Source: Cupriavidus metallidurans CH34 (GTDB lineage: Bacteria; Pseudomonadota; Gammaproteobacteria; Burkholderiales; Burkholderiaceae). Taken from it: 64,000 nucleotides of DNA. Made by a program: the position numbers and the translations under genes. The stretch spans positions 248,001 through 312,000 of the forward strand of contig NC_007974.2 of NCBI RefSeq assembly GCF_000196015.1, written 5' to 3'. Below, in pieces: positions 29,324 to 39,210 of the stretch (positions are counted from its first letter, which is position 1; each line of letters opens with the position of its first letter). The notes below the pieces were generated by a model. It had not been told where the DNA came from, did no database searches, and saw only the letters and a program-made list of their open reading frames with translations.

Positions 29324-29601
29324 GGCGTTCATCCCAGCAAGGATGTAAGTGTGGCGCGCCGCCAGTGCGCGATGCGCCGTTGTCATTCAGTGGGGCTCAT
29401 TGTAGGCAGCGTGTCGCGAGAGACCGCAGCGGAAATGCGCGGGTTTCCCGTCCCTATTCCAGCGATTGGCGTGACAACCCGACCCCTAAGATGGCAACCC
29501 TGAAGAAGCCCGACTGCGGCGCCGGACACGTATACCTGGCCACGCGACGGCGTTCTCCCCGCAATGCAGCCATTTGAAGCCACGCAGGAAAGGCAGACAT
29601 C

Positions 29602-30006
29602 ATGGACAAACTTGACGCAGCGTTCCGCTTCCAGCAGGACGCCCTGAGCCTGAGGACACAGCGGCAATCGGTGATTGCCTCGAACATCGCGCACGCCGAC
29701 ACGCCGGGCTACAAGGCCCGCGACTTCGACTTCGCCAGCACGCTGGCCCAGTCGGTGGAACGCGGCCAGCGCAGCGAGGGCACGTCGTTGTCCACCACGT
29801 CCGTGCGTCACCTGCCGGGGCAGGCGCCCACGTCCACCGGCCATGAACTCGACTACCGCATTCCGCTGCAGTCGAGCATCGACGGCAACACGGTTGAAAT
29901 GGATACCGAGCGCGTGGCGTTTGCCGACAACACCGTCCACTACGAAGCGGGCCTCACGGTGATGAGTTCCAAGATCAAGACGATGCTGGCCGCGATCCAG
30001 AGCTGA
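29602..30006 (+). CDS. flgB: flagellar basal-body proximal rod protein FlgB
   Basis: The 134-aa rod protein has the conserved N-terminal [22 protein letters not shown] and a C-terminal region with [23 protein letters not shown]. It builds the proximal rod. It is the first gene of the flgBCDEFGHIJ run; AGGAAAGG lies upstream of ATG 29602. No FliA promoter was found in front, consistent with class II control by FlhDC, which cannot be recognised by eye here. Confidence 0.95.
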   Translation: MDKLDAAFRFQQDALSLRTQRQSVIASNIAHADTPGYKARDFDFASTLAQSVERGQRSEGTSLSTTSVRHLPGQAPTSTGHELDYRIPLQSSIDGNTVEMDTERVAFADNTVHYEAGLTVMSSKIKTMLAAIQS

Positions 30007-30017
30007 CGGAGACTGCC

Positions 30018-30425
30018 GTGGGAACGATGAGCATTTTCGATGTGGCGGGCTCGGCGATGGCCGCGCAGTCGCAACGCATGAACGTGACGGCTTCGAACCT
30101 GGCCAACGCGGACAGCGCGGTGGCCCCGAACGGGCAGCCGTATCGCGCCAAGCAGGTGATCTTCGAGATGGCGCCCACGCCCGGCCAGAGCGATGTTGGC
30201 GGCGTGCAGGTGGCTGGGGTGATGGAAGACACCGCGCCGGCGCGCATGGTGCACAACCCGAGCCATCCGCTCGCGGACGCCAACGGCTACGTGACGATGC
30301 CCAATGTGAATCCGGTGGAAGAGATGGTCAACATGATCTCCGCATCGCGTTCGTACCAGGCCAACGTCGAGGTGCTCAACACCGCCAAGAACATGATGCT
30401 GAAGACGCTGACCATCGGTCAGTGA
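30018..30425 (+). CDS. flgC: flagellar basal-body rod protein FlgC
   Basis: The 135-aa protein has the rod signature [29 protein letters not shown] and the C-terminal [29 protein letters not shown]. It starts at GTG 30018 (CGGAGA upstream) or at ATG 30027, which would give the common [11 protein letters not shown] opening; both are plausible. The gap to flgB is 11 bases. Confidence 0.95.
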   Translation: MGTMSIFDVAGSAMAAQSQRMNVTASNLANADSAVAPNGQPYRAKQVIFEMAPTPGQSDVGGVQVAGVMEDTAPARMVHNPSHPLADANGYVTMPNVNPVEEMVNMISASRSYQANVEVLNTAKNMMLKTLTIGQ

Positions 30426-30466
30426 AGCCCAACCTTCCGAATCTCCAGGACTAGCCGGAACCCACC

Positions 30467-31135
30467 ATGACCACCACTTCCAACGTTGGCAGCAGCACTA
30501 CTTCGGCCGTGAACCAGGCGCTGCAGAACGGCAGCGCCAGCGCCGCCGATCTGCAGAACCAGTTCCTGACGATGCTGGTGACGCAGATGAACAACCAGGA
30601 CCCGCTCAATCCGCTGGACAACTCGCAGCTCACCTCGCAGCTCGCGCAGATCAGCACCGTCAGCGGCCTGCAGACGATGAACACCACGATGACTCAGCTG
30701 CTGCAGCAGACCGCTGCCAGCCGTGCGATGGACTCCGCCAACCTGATCGGCAAGACCGTGATGGTGCCGGGCTCTGCCGTGAGCGTGTCCGGCGGCGTGC
30801 CGGGCCAGATTGGCGTGGACATTCCTTCGACCGCCGACAGCGTGACCGTGCAGGTGCTTGACGCCAGCGGCAACGTGGTGCGCACGATCGACATGAAGGG
30901 CCAGACCGCTGGCGTGAAGGATGTTGCCTGGGACGGCAAGAACGACCAGGGCAACGCGGTCGCGGATGGCGACTACAGCTTCAAGGTGGCCGCGACAGCC
31001 AATGGCAAGGACGTGAAGCCGGTGGCGCTGGTCTACGGCAAGGTGCAAGCGATCAGCGGCGACAGTTCGGGCGTGCTGGTCGACCTCGGCAACGGCCAGA
31101 CTGCCAGCGTCGACGACGTACGCCGCATTTCCTGA
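30467..31135 (+). CDS. flgD: flagellar hook-capping protein FlgD
   Basis: The 222-aa protein has the hook-cap signature FLTMLVTQMNNQDPLNPLDNSQLTSQLAQISTVSGLQTMN and a C-terminal FlgD Ig-like part (VVRTIDMKGQTAGVKDVAWDGKNDQGNAVADGDYSF). It caps the growing hook and positions FlgE subunits. It sits in the operon between flgC and flgE. Confidence 0.95.
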   Translation: MTTTSNVGSSTTSAVNQALQNGSASAADLQNQFLTMLVTQMNNQDPLNPLDNSQLTSQLAQISTVSGLQTMNTTMTQLLQQTAASRAMDSANLIGKTVMVPGSAVSVSGGVPGQIGVDIPSTADSVTVQVLDASGNVVRTIDMKGQTAGVKDVAWDGKNDQGNAVADGDYSFKVAATANGKDVKPVALVYGKVQAISGDSSGVLVDLGNGQTASVDDVRRIS

Positions 31136-31208
31136 ACGCATTCACATATCACCCGGTCCGGCATACGCGCGGGCATTTCACGAACGACAGCCTACATAGG
31201 GGTTAATC

Positions 31209-32456
31209 ATGGGTTTTGGTCAAGGGGTAAGCGGCCTGAACGCCGCGGCGTCCAACCTGGACGTGATCGGCAACAACATCGCCAACGCGAACACGGTTGG
31301 CTTCAAGCAATCGACCGCGCAGTTCGCGGATGTCTACGCAGGTTCGAAGATCGGCCTGGGCACGCGCGTGAATTCGGTGGTGCAGTCTTTCACCAACGGC
31401 AATATCTCGTCGACCGGACGCAACCTCGACGTGGCCATCAGTAACGGCAACGGCTTCTTCCGTCTGGCCAGCACGGACGGCGGGGTGTACTACTCGCGCA
31501 ATGGCCAGTTCCAGCGCCTGGACGATGGCCGTCTGGTCAATGCGTCGGGCCTGCAGGTCACCGGTTACCCGGCCGGCACCACGGCCGGCGGTGTGGCGCC
31601 GCAGCCGATCGTGATCAGCAACGCGCAGATGCCGCCGCAGGCCACCACGAACATCAAGGCTCAGTTCCAGCTCGATTCGCGCAGCACGGTACCGACCAAC
31701 GCGTTCGTCAGCACGCCGGGCGCCACGCCGCCCGTGCTGCCGAACTCGACCATGTTCAACTACAGCACGGCGATGACGGTGTATGACTCGCTGGGCAACA
31801 AGCAGCAGCTCACCGCGTACTTCGGCAAGAGCATCCCGGCGACGACCCCGGCACCGCCCAACGCATTCGGCGGCACGGACTGGGACATGAACGTGACCGA
31901 CGCGTCCGGCAACGTGCTGCAGACGGTCAAGCTGTCCTTCGATGCGAACGGCATGCTCAAGGCGCCCAGCGCCACCACGATGCCGACGGTCACGCTGCCG
32001 GCCGCCAATGGCGCCGCCGCGATGACGGCTACGCTGGATCTGTCGGGCACCACCCAGTTCGGCGCGGACAACGACCCGAAGAGCATCGTGCAGAACGGCT
32101 TCACGTCGGGCTCGCTGCTGGGCTTCTCGGTGCAGTCAGACGGCACGATCCTCGGTTCGTTCTCGAACGAGCAGACGAAGTCGCTGGGCCAGATCGCCAT
32201 GGCCGCGTTCGGCAATGCCGAAGGCCTGAAGCCGGAAGGCAACAACGTGTGGTCCGCCACCGGCGCCTCGGGCCAGGAACTGCTCGGCGTGGCCGGCGGT
32301 TCGATGGGTACGCTGCAGTCGGGCTCGGTGGAAGAGTCGAACGTGGACCTGTCCGGCCAGCTTGTGAACCTGATCGTCGCCCAGCGCAACTACCAGGCCA
32401 ACGCGCAGACCATCAAGGCGCAGGACACGGTCATGCAGACGCTGGTGAACCTCTGA
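31209..32456 (+). CDS. flgE: flagellar hook protein FlgE
   Basis: The 415-aa protein begins GFGQGVSGLNAAASNLDVIGNNIANANTVGFK and ends VNLIVAQRNYQANAQTIKAQDTVMQTLVNL, the paired terminal motifs of hook/rod proteins; the variable middle (about 150-330) is the outer hook domain. It polymerises into the hook outside the cell. The 73-base gap after flgD holds no recognised feature. Confidence 0.95.
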   Translation: MGFGQGVSGLNAAASNLDVIGNNIANANTVGFKQSTAQFADVYAGSKIGLGTRVNSVVQSFTNGNISSTGRNLDVAISNGNGFFRLASTDGGVYYSRNGQFQRLDDGRLVNASGLQVTGYPAGTTAGGVAPQPIVISNAQMPPQATTNIKAQFQLDSRSTVPTNAFVSTPGATPPVLPNSTMFNYSTAMTVYDSLGNKQQLTAYFGKSIPATTPAPPNAFGGTDWDMNVTDASGNVLQTVKLSFDANGMLKAPSATTMPTVTLPAANGAAAMTATLDLSGTTQFGADNDPKSIVQNGFTSGSLLGFSVQSDGTILGSFSNEQTKSLGQIAMAAFGNAEGLKPEGNNVWSATGASGQELLGVAGGSMGTLQSGSVEESNVDLSGQLVNLIVAQRNYQANAQTIKAQDTVMQTLVNL

Positions 32457-32482
32457 TCTCAGCCTGAACTTCAAGCAGCGTC

Positions 32483-33226
32483 ATGGACCGCATGATCTAC
32501 ACCGCCCTGTCGGGCGCCAAGCAGATACTCGACCAGCAGGCCGCGGTATCGAACAACCTGGCCAATGCTTCCACAACGGCCTTCAAGGCGCAGGTCAACA
32601 TGTACCGCGCCGTGCCGGTGGTGGGGCAGGAGACGCAAACACGCGCCTTCACGTTGGCCTCGACGCCAGGCGCCGACATGAAAGCCGGTCCGCTCAGTTA
32701 CACGGGCCGCAACCTGGACGTGGCGCTGCAGGGCAACGGCTGGCTGGCGGTGCAGATGCCGGACGGCTCCGAGGCATACACCCGAGCGGGATCGCTGCAG
32801 GTGTCGCCGGACGGACAACTCCAGACCTCGCTGGGCCTGCCGGTGATGGGCGACGGCGGTCCGATCGGGATTCCGCCCGGTTCCACGGTGTCGATCGGCA
32901 CCGATGGAACCGTGACCGCGCGTGGCCCGGGCGAGGCCGCGAACGGCCTGGCCCAGGTAGGAAAGCTGCGCGTCGTCACGCCGCCGCCCGAAGGGCTGGC
33001 GCGCGGTGACGACGGCTATTTCCGCCTGCGTCCGGGCGTGGACCCGCTTCAGCAGGACCCCAACGTCCGCGTAATCTCCGGCGCGCTGGAAGGCAGCAAT
33101 GTCAACCCGGTCGAGTCCATGGTGGAAATGATCGCCAACGCGCGTCGCTTCGAAATGCAGATGAAGATGATCACGGGCGCCGACAGCAACGATCAGCGGG
33201 CCAACGCGCTGCTCTCCAACAATTGA
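32483..33226 (+). CDS. flgF: flagellar basal-body rod protein FlgF
   Basis: The 247-aa protein opens MDRMIYTALSGAKQILDQQAAVSNNLANASTTAFKAQ and ends NPVESMVEMIANARRFEMQMKMI, typical of FlgF. It is a proximal rod subunit next to FlgG. It lies 26 bases after flgE in the operon. Confidence 0.95.
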   Translation: MDRMIYTALSGAKQILDQQAAVSNNLANASTTAFKAQVNMYRAVPVVGQETQTRAFTLASTPGADMKAGPLSYTGRNLDVALQGNGWLAVQMPDGSEAYTRAGSLQVSPDGQLQTSLGLPVMGDGGPIGIPPGSTVSIGTDGTVTARGPGEAANGLAQVGKLRVVTPPPEGLARGDDGYFRLRPGVDPLQQDPNVRVISGALEGSNVNPVESMVEMIANARRFEMQMKMITGADSNDQRANALLSNN

Positions 33227-33274
33227 AGCGCGCGGGCTTGAAGCCAGCGCGGAAAAGCTAAGACAAGGAACACC

Positions 33275-34060
33275 ATGATCCGCTCTCTCTGGATTGCCAA
33301 GACCGGTCTTGATGCGCAGCAGACGCAGATGGACGTGATCTCGAACAACCTGGCCAACGTGTCCACCACGGGCTTCAAGCGCAGCCGCGCCGTGTTCGAG
33401 GAAATGATGTACCAGACGATCCGCCAACCGGGCGCGATGTCGTCGGACCAGACGGTGCTGCCGTCCGGCATGCAGATCGGTACCGGTGTGCGTCCCGTGG
33501 CAACCGAGCGTATCCACACGCAAGGCAACCCGCAGCAAACGGGCAACGCCAAGGACGTGGCCATCATCGGCAACGGCTTCTTCCAGGTGACGATGCCAGA
33601 CGGCACCACCTCCTATACACGCGATGGTTCGTTCCAGGTGGACCAGAACGGTCAGCTGGTCACGTCGAGCGGCTTCGTGATCAATCCGGCCATCACGCTG
33701 CCGGCCAACTACACCTCGGTGAACATCGCGCGTGACGGCACGGTGACCGTGATGCAGCCGGGCTCGACCAACGCAGCCACGGTGGGCCAGCTTCAACTCG
33801 CCACTTTCCCGAACCCGACCGGGCTGGAAAGCATGGGCGAGAACCTGTACGTGCAGACCGATGCCTCGGGCGCGCCGAACACCACGGTGCCGGGCCTGAA
33901 CGGCGCGGGCACGCTGCAGAACAACTACGTCGAAGCGTCGAACGTGAACGTGGTGGAAGAACTGGTGAGCATGATCCAGACCCAGCGCGCGTACGAAATC
34001 AACAGCAAGGCGGTGCAGACGTCGGATCAGATGCTGCAGCGTCTGACCCAGATGGGATAA
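33275..34060 (+). CDS. flgG: flagellar distal rod protein FlgG
   Basis: The 261-aa protein opens [47 protein letters not shown] and ends [29 protein letters not shown]. This is the distal rod protein, crossing the P and L rings. AAGGAACACC precedes ATG 33275. The next gene starts directly after the stop. Confidence 0.96.
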   Translation: MIRSLWIAKTGLDAQQTQMDVISNNLANVSTTGFKRSRAVFEEMMYQTIRQPGAMSSDQTVLPSGMQIGTGVRPVATERIHTQGNPQQTGNAKDVAIIGNGFFQVTMPDGTTSYTRDGSFQVDQNGQLVTSSGFVINPAITLPANYTSVNIARDGTVTVMQPGSTNAATVGQLQLATFPNPTGLESMGENLYVQTDASGAPNTTVPGLNGAGTLQNNYVEASNVNVVEELVSMIQTQRAYEINSKAVQTSDQMLQRLTQMG

Positions 34061-34780
34061 ATGGCAATGACCATGGCCGCCACTCGCTCTGGCTCTCGCA
34101 TCGTCGCATTCGTCGCGCACGCCATCGTCGGCCTGGCCGCGCTGGCCAGCGGCGGCTGCGCGATGATGCCCAAGGAGCCGCTCGTGCAACTGCCCACCAC
34201 AGCGCGCGCCGAATCGCGCCCGGTGAGCGCACCCACGGGCTCGATCTTTGCGTCTTCCTACGCGGCGGGCAATCCGCTGTTCGAGGACCGGCGGCCACGT
34301 AATGTTGGTGACATCCTGACCATCGTGATCACGGAGAACATCAACGCCAGCAAGAACTCGGGCTCCAACGCCAGCCGCGCCGGCAACAGCACGCTGAGCT
34401 TCAACGCGGTGCCGCGCGCGCTGGCTGGGCTGTTCAGCTCCGCTTCGAACGCCGACATCGGCGGTACCAACACGCTGAAGGCCAGCGGCGGGTCCTCCGC
34501 GAACAACACGTTCAACGGCACCATCACGGTGACCGTGCTGGAGGTGCTGCCCAACGGCAACCTGGTGGTGTCCGGCGAAAAGCAGATGGCCATCAACCAG
34601 GGCGCGGAGTTCATTCGTTTCTCGGGTGTAGTCAATCCGCGCACGATCACTGGCGACAATGGGGTGCTCTCCACCCAGGTGGCGGACGCGCGTATCGAGT
34701 ACACCGCCAAGGGGTATATCGACGAAGCACAGAACATGGGCTGGCTGCAGCGCTTCTTCCTCAATGTCCTTCCGTTCTGA
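34061..34780 (+). CDS. flgH: flagellar L-ring lipoprotein FlgH
   Basis: The 239-aa outer-membrane lipoprotein has a signal with lipobox SGGC near residue 33 and the FlgH core [25 protein letters not shown], plus the C-terminal [26 protein letters not shown]. It forms the L ring in the outer membrane. ATG 34061 abuts the flgG stop, so translation is likely coupled; ATG 34070 is an alternative start. Confidence 0.95.
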   Translation: MAMTMAATRSGSRIVAFVAHAIVGLAALASGGCAMMPKEPLVQLPTTARAESRPVSAPTGSIFASSYAAGNPLFEDRRPRNVGDILTIVITENINASKNSGSNASRAGNSTLSFNAVPRALAGLFSSASNADIGGTNTLKASGGSSANNTFNGTITVTVLEVLPNGNLVVSGEKQMAINQGAEFIRFSGVVNPRTITGDNGVLSTQVADARIEYTAKGYIDEAQNMGWLQRFFLNVLPF

Positions 34781-34787
34781 TTTCGCC

Positions 34788-35972
34788 ATGTTTTTGCCTC
34801 CGATGCCTTTCCACAAGCCAGGCTCGCTTTTGGGCACCCCGCCCGGCCTTCATTCCCGCTCAGGTCGTGCGGTCTTTCTTGCTGGCCTGCTGCTCGCGCT
34901 CTTCCTGGGCCTGGGCTTTGGCCACGCACATGCGGAACGCCTGAAGAACCTGGCGACGTTCCAGGGCGTGCGCGACAACCCGCTCGTGGGCTATGGCCTG
35001 GTCGTGGGGCTGGACAATACCGGCGACCAGACCATGCAGACGCCGTTCACCACGCAGAGCTTGCAGAACATGTTGTCGCAGCTTGGCATCACGCTGCCAG
35101 CGGGCAAGAACATGCAGCTCAAGAACGTGGCGGCGGTGATGGTGACCGCAGCGCTGCCGGCGTACGCACAGCCTGGCAGTCAGATCGACGTGGTGGTGTC
35201 GTCGATGGGTAACGCCAAGAGCCTGCGCGGCGGCACGCTGCTGATGACGCCGCTCAAGGGTATCGACGGGCAGGTGTACGCCGTGGCGCAGGGCAACATG
35301 CTGGTGGGCGGCGCGGGTGCATCGGCCAACGGCAGCAAGGTGCAGATCAACCAGCTCGCCGTGGGCCGCATCGCCAACGGCGCCATCGTAGAGCGCGCCG
35401 TGCCTTCCTTCCAGCCGGAAGGCGGCTTCATGAACCTCGAGCTCAAGGACACCGACTTCGGCACCGTCGAGCGCGTGGTCGAGGCGATCAACCGCAATCT
35501 GGGCGCGGGAACGGCTGCCGCCATGGATGGCCGCGTGGTGCAGGTGCGCACGCCGCAGGCGCCATCGGCGCGCGTGGGATTCATGGCCCGGATCGAGAAC
35601 CTCGACGTGACGCCGGCCAAGGCCGCCGCCAAGGTAATCCTGAATGCCCGCACGGGCTCGATCGTGATGAACCAGGCAGTGACCGTGGAAGACTGCGCGA
35701 TCGCGCACGGCAACCTGTCGGTCGTGATCAACACGCAGCCGGTCATCAGCCAGCCCGGGCCGTTCAGCCAGGGTCAGACCGTGGTGGCGCCGGTGTCGCA
35801 GATCGACATGAAGCAGGGCGGTGGATCACTCCAGATCGTGAAGGCCGGCGCATCGCTGGCGGCAGTGGTGAAGGGCCTGAACGCGCTTGGCGCGACCCCG
35901 GCCGACTTGCAGACGATCCTGGAGGCCATGCGTGCCGCGGGCGCCCTGCGCGCCGAGCTGGAGATCATCTGA
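34788..35972 (+). CDS. flgI: flagellar P-ring protein FlgI
   Basis: The product (394 aa) has a Sec signal ([20 protein letters not shown]) and the FlgI body starting [33 protein letters not shown]. It forms the periplasmic P ring, with FlgA as chaperone. Start is ATG 34788 or 34803; neither has a clear ribosome binding site, which fits coupling to flgH 7 bases upstream. The stop overlaps the flgJ start by one base. Confidence 0.93.
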   Translation: MFLPPMPFHKPGSLLGTPPGLHSRSGRAVFLAGLLLALFLGLGFGHAHAERLKNLATFQGVRDNPLVGYGLVVGLDNTGDQTMQTPFTTQSLQNMLSQLGITLPAGKNMQLKNVAAVMVTAALPAYAQPGSQIDVVVSSMGNAKSLRGGTLLMTPLKGIDGQVYAVAQGNMLVGGAGASANGSKVQINQLAVGRIANGAIVERAVPSFQPEGGFMNLELKDTDFGTVERVVEAINRNLGAGTAAAMDGRVVQVRTPQAPSARVGFMARIENLDVTPAKAAAKVILNARTGSIVMNQAVTVEDCAIAHGNLSVVINTQPVISQPGPFSQGQTVVAPVSQIDMKQGGGSLQIVKAGASLAAVVKGLNALGATPADLQTILEAMRAAGALRAELEII

Positions 35973-36994
35973 TGACGGGCGCGACGCTCTCCGGGCAGTC
36001 CGATATCTCGCAGCGCTTCGCGCTCGACACGCAAGGGTTCGAGGCGCTCAAGAACCAGGCGCGCGCCGGCAACAACAGCGGTTCGCTGCAGGCCGCCGCC
36101 AGGCAGTTCGAAGCCGTGTTCACGAACATGGTGCTGAAGAGCATGCGCGACGCGACGCCGTCTGACGGCCTCTTCGACAACGAGCAGACCAAGCTCTACA
36201 TGTCGATGATGGACCAGCAGCTGTCGCAACAGCTCTCCACACGTGGTATCGGCCTGGCCGATGTCATGATCCGCCAGCTTGCGCGCGCCACGGGCCAGCA
36301 ACTACCGCCGAACATGGCTACGGCTGGCGGGGTCACCGCGGCAAGCATCCAGGACGCCCAGATGGCCGGGCTGCTTGACGGCCGTGGCGCGACCGATGCC
36401 GATGGCCCGGCATTGCCGGTGGGCACGACGTTGCCCGGCCCGGCGTGGAACCCGACCGCCGGCGTGCGCCAGTACCAGAACCAGGCCGACTGGCAGGGCA
36501 ATGGCCAGGCCCAACTGGGACAACTGCCCAACGACACACCCGAACACATCAGCAGCTTCGTCAACCGCATGGCAGGCCCGGCAATGGTCGCGTCGCGCGC
36601 ATCGGGCGTGCCGGCCAAGCTGATCGTTGGCCAGGCCGCGCTCGAATCGGGCTGGGGACGCCGCGAGATCCTGAATTCGGATGGCTCGACGTCGTTCAAC
36701 GTCTTCGGTATCAAGGCCGGTGCGAATTGGAAGGGCCCGACGACGGAGGTACTGACCACCGAATACGTCGATGGCCAGCCGCAGAAGGTGCGTGCCCGCT
36801 TCCGAGCCTATGGCTCCTACGAAGAGGCTTGTAATGACTATGCGCGGCTGCTGACCTCCAATCCGCGTTACGCGGGCGTGGTGGCGGCAAACAGCGCCGA
36901 CGAGGCCGCCCACGGCTTGCAGCGCGCGGGATATGCCACCGATCCGGCCTACGGCGAGAAGCTCGTCCGGATCATGAAGAAGGTTTCAACCTGA
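35972..36994 (+). CDS. flgJ: flagellar rod assembly muramidase FlgJ
   Basis: The 340-aa protein is bifunctional. Residues about 1-110 are the rod-cap part (AARQFEAVFTNMVLKSMRDATPSDGLFDNEQTKLYMSMMDQQLSQQ). Residues about 190-335 are a glucosaminidase-type lytic domain with the catalytic Glu in GQAALESGWGRREI and NVFGIKAGANWKG. It opens the peptidoglycan for the rod. The ATG overlaps the flgI stop by one base (TGATG). It ends the flgB-J run; flgK has its own promoter. Confidence 0.95.
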   Translation: MTGATLSGQSDISQRFALDTQGFEALKNQARAGNNSGSLQAAARQFEAVFTNMVLKSMRDATPSDGLFDNEQTKLYMSMMDQQLSQQLSTRGIGLADVMIRQLARATGQQLPPNMATAGGVTAASIQDAQMAGLLDGRGATDADGPALPVGTTLPGPAWNPTAGVRQYQNQADWQGNGQAQLGQLPNDTPEHISSFVNRMAGPAMVASRASGVPAKLIVGQAALESGWGRREILNSDGSTSFNVFGIKAGANWKGPTTEVLTTEYVDGQPQKVRARFRAYGSYEEACNDYARLLTSNPRYAGVVAANSADEAAHGLQRAGYATDPAYGEKLVRIMKKVST

Positions 36995-37166
36995 AGCATC
37001 GCGATAGCGGGTTGGTCCCCTATGCCGCGTTGTGGGCGAGGGGAGAAAACAATCGGTGAACCTGCATGGCGCGGCGCTTGTCAGTCGCGCTATTGGCGTT
37101 TGTGGAAGCAATTCTTCACGAGAGTGCGCGCTCACAACTACCCCGCATCTTCACGATTTGCCGCGC

Positions 37167-37194
37167 TAAAGTTGAGCGGCGTTCCGGCCGTTAT
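37167..37194 (+). promoter_or_regulatory. FliA (sigma-28) promoter of flgKL
   Basis: TAAAGTTG at 37167-37174 is followed after 12 bases by GCCGTTAT at 37187-37194, close to the consensus TAAAGTTT-N11-GCCGATAA. It lies 66 bases before the flgK start in the 265-base gap after flgJ. This fits late expression of the hook-filament junction genes. Confidence 0.8.
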
Positions 37195-37259
37195 TCAGCA
37201 CATCCACCGCCGTCGGCCGTGTGCCGCCGGCTTGCCATTCGATCCGGAGTCAGACAAAC

Positions 37260-39155
37260 ATGTCTCTGTTTAATATCGGTCTGTCGGGCCTGAACGTGGC
37301 GCAGAACGCGCTGACGACCACTGGCCACAACTTCAGCAATGCCGCGACTCCGGGCTACACGCGCCAGAGCACGATCATCGCGTCGGCCGGCGGCCAGTTC
37401 ACGGGCTCCGGATTCTTCGGCCAGGGCTCCAGCACTGTTACCGTGCAGCGCGTCTACGACGGTTTCCTGACCGGCCAGCTTCGCACGGCCACATCGGCCA
37501 GCAGCGAGCTGTCCACGTTCTCGAGCCAGATCTCGCAGATCGACAACCTGCTGGCTGATCAGAACGCGGGCCTGGCCCCGCTGATGCAGAAGTTCTTTGC
37601 CGCAGTCCAGACGGTATCGGACACGCCGGGCGACACCGCGGCGCGGCAAGGCATGTTGTCCGCCGCCCAGGCGCTGACCGGCCAGGTCAAGGCGTCGAGC
37701 GACTACTTCAAGCAGCTTCAGGACGGCATCAACACGCAGCTCACGTCGTCGGTGCGTCAGGTCAACGATTACACCAAGCAGATCGCCAGCCTGAACAAGC
37801 AGATCTCGCAACTGACCGCCGCATCGGGCGGCCAGCCTCCCAACGACCTGCTGGACCAGCGCGACCAGGCCGTGTCCGAGCTGACCAAGCTGGTGGGCGC
37901 GAAGGTCGTGGTGCAGGATGGCAATACGTATAACGTCTTCGTCGGCAACGGCCAGCCGCTGGTGATGGGCTCCGAATCGTACGATATGACCGCGGTGCCG
38001 TCGGCGGCGGACCCGAGCCGCATCACGATCGGCTACACGCTGCCAAACGGCAACACAGTGCAGTCGGAGGACGGTTCGGTGACCGGTGGCTCGATCGGCG
38101 GGCTGCTGCGCTTCCGCAGCCAGTCGCTCGACCAGGCGCAGAACGCCATCGGCCGCCTGTCGCTGGCGATTGGCCAGGTGTTCAACAACCAGCACAAGCT
38201 CGGTATCGACCTGAACGGCGCAACGGGCACCGATCTCTTCTCGCTGGGCCAGCCGACGACGTACGCGAACGCGAACAATAAGTCGAACGCGGTCGCCACG
38301 GCCACGATCACCAACGCCGGCAGCCTGACTACCAGTGACTACTCGTTGAAGTTCGACGGCACGAACTACTCGCTGACGCGTCTGTCGGACAACACCGTCG
38401 TGGCGACGTCGACCTCGTTGAGCGGCATCTCCGCGGACGGCATTTCCGTCAGTCTCAACGGACCGATGAGCGCCAACGATTCGTTCCTGATCCAGCCGAC
38501 ACGCAATGCCGCGGCAGGCTTCGGCACGCTGATCACGGACCCGGCCAAGGTGGCCGCCGCTTCGCCGGCACGCGCCGACGCCAGCACGCAGAACACCGGA
38601 TCCGGCACGGCCAAGCTCAGCGGCGTGGCGCAGGGCTTCACGCAACTGTCGGGCAAGATCACGGCGAAATACACGGGCGCCGGCTACACGTTCACCGATG
38701 CCCTGGGTAACGTAGTGACCCCGACCAGCACTGCCGCCAGCGGTACCGGCACCGACTACACCTTCAGTGGGCTGACCTTCCATTTCGACGGCACGCCGAA
38801 GGCGGGCGACACGTTCACGCTGTCGAGCAACTCCGGCGCGACGGCTGACAACGGCAACGCCCTGGCGCTGGCCAAGCTGCAGACCGCCAAGACGATCAAC
38901 GGCACGTCCAGCTTCAACGACGCCTATGCGTCGCTGGTCAACCAGGTGGGCAGCGATGCCAAGTCGGCAAGCATTGCCTCGGAGTCGCAGGACAGCATCA
39001 CTACGCAGGTTACGTCGGCACAGCAGTCGGTGTCCGGCGTGAACATGGACGAGGAAACGGTGAACCTGCTCAAGTTCCAGCAGCTTTATCAGGCGAATGC
39101 GAAGGTCATCCAGACGGCCAGCACGATCATCGACACGCTCCTCAGCATCGGCTGA
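37260..39155 (+). CDS. flgK: flagellar hook-filament junction protein FlgK
   Basis: The 631-aa protein opens SLFNIGLSGLNVAQNALTTTGHNFSNAATPGYTRQ and ends NMDEETVNLLKFQQLYQANAKVIQTASTIIDTLLSIG, the defining FlgK termini. The long middle is rich in S, T, A and N and varies between species. It joins hook to filament with FlgL. GGAGTCAG precedes ATG 37260. A FliA promoter lies upstream. Confidence 0.96.
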   Translation: MSLFNIGLSGLNVAQNALTTTGHNFSNAATPGYTRQSTIIASAGGQFTGSGFFGQGSSTVTVQRVYDGFLTGQLRTATSASSELSTFSSQISQIDNLLADQNAGLAPLMQKFFAAVQTVSDTPGDTAARQGMLSAAQALTGQVKASSDYFKQLQDGINTQLTSSVRQVNDYTKQIASLNKQISQLTAASGGQPPNDLLDQRDQAVSELTKLVGAKVVVQDGNTYNVFVGNGQPLVMGSESYDMTAVPSAADPSRITIGYTLPNGNTVQSEDGSVTGGSIGGLLRFRSQSLDQAQNAIGRLSLAIGQVFNNQHKLGIDLNGATGTDLFSLGQPTTYANANNKSNAVATATITNAGSLTTSDYSLKFDGTNYSLTRLSDNTVVATSTSLSGISADGISVSLNGPMSANDSFLIQPTRNAAAGFGTLITDPAKVAAASPARADASTQNTGSGTAKLSGVAQGFTQLSGKITAKYTGAGYTFTDALGNVVTPTSTAASGTGTDYTFSGLTFHFDGTPKAGDTFTLSSNSGATADNGNALALAKLQTAKTINGTSSFNDAYASLVNQVGSDAKSASIASESQDSITTQVTSAQQSVSGVNMDEETVNLLKFQQLYQANAKVIQTASTIIDTLLSIG

Positions 39156-39210
39156 CCGGGCCACGTTCTCCACTGACAGTTAGTTCAAACGGATACGAAG
39201 GAATCACGCC

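Noticed and set aside
32471..34837. A 788-codon open frame on the minus strand opposite flgF, flgG and flgH
   Set aside because: It is the antisense shadow of three certain flagellar genes, is very rich in His and Arg and has no recognisable domain.
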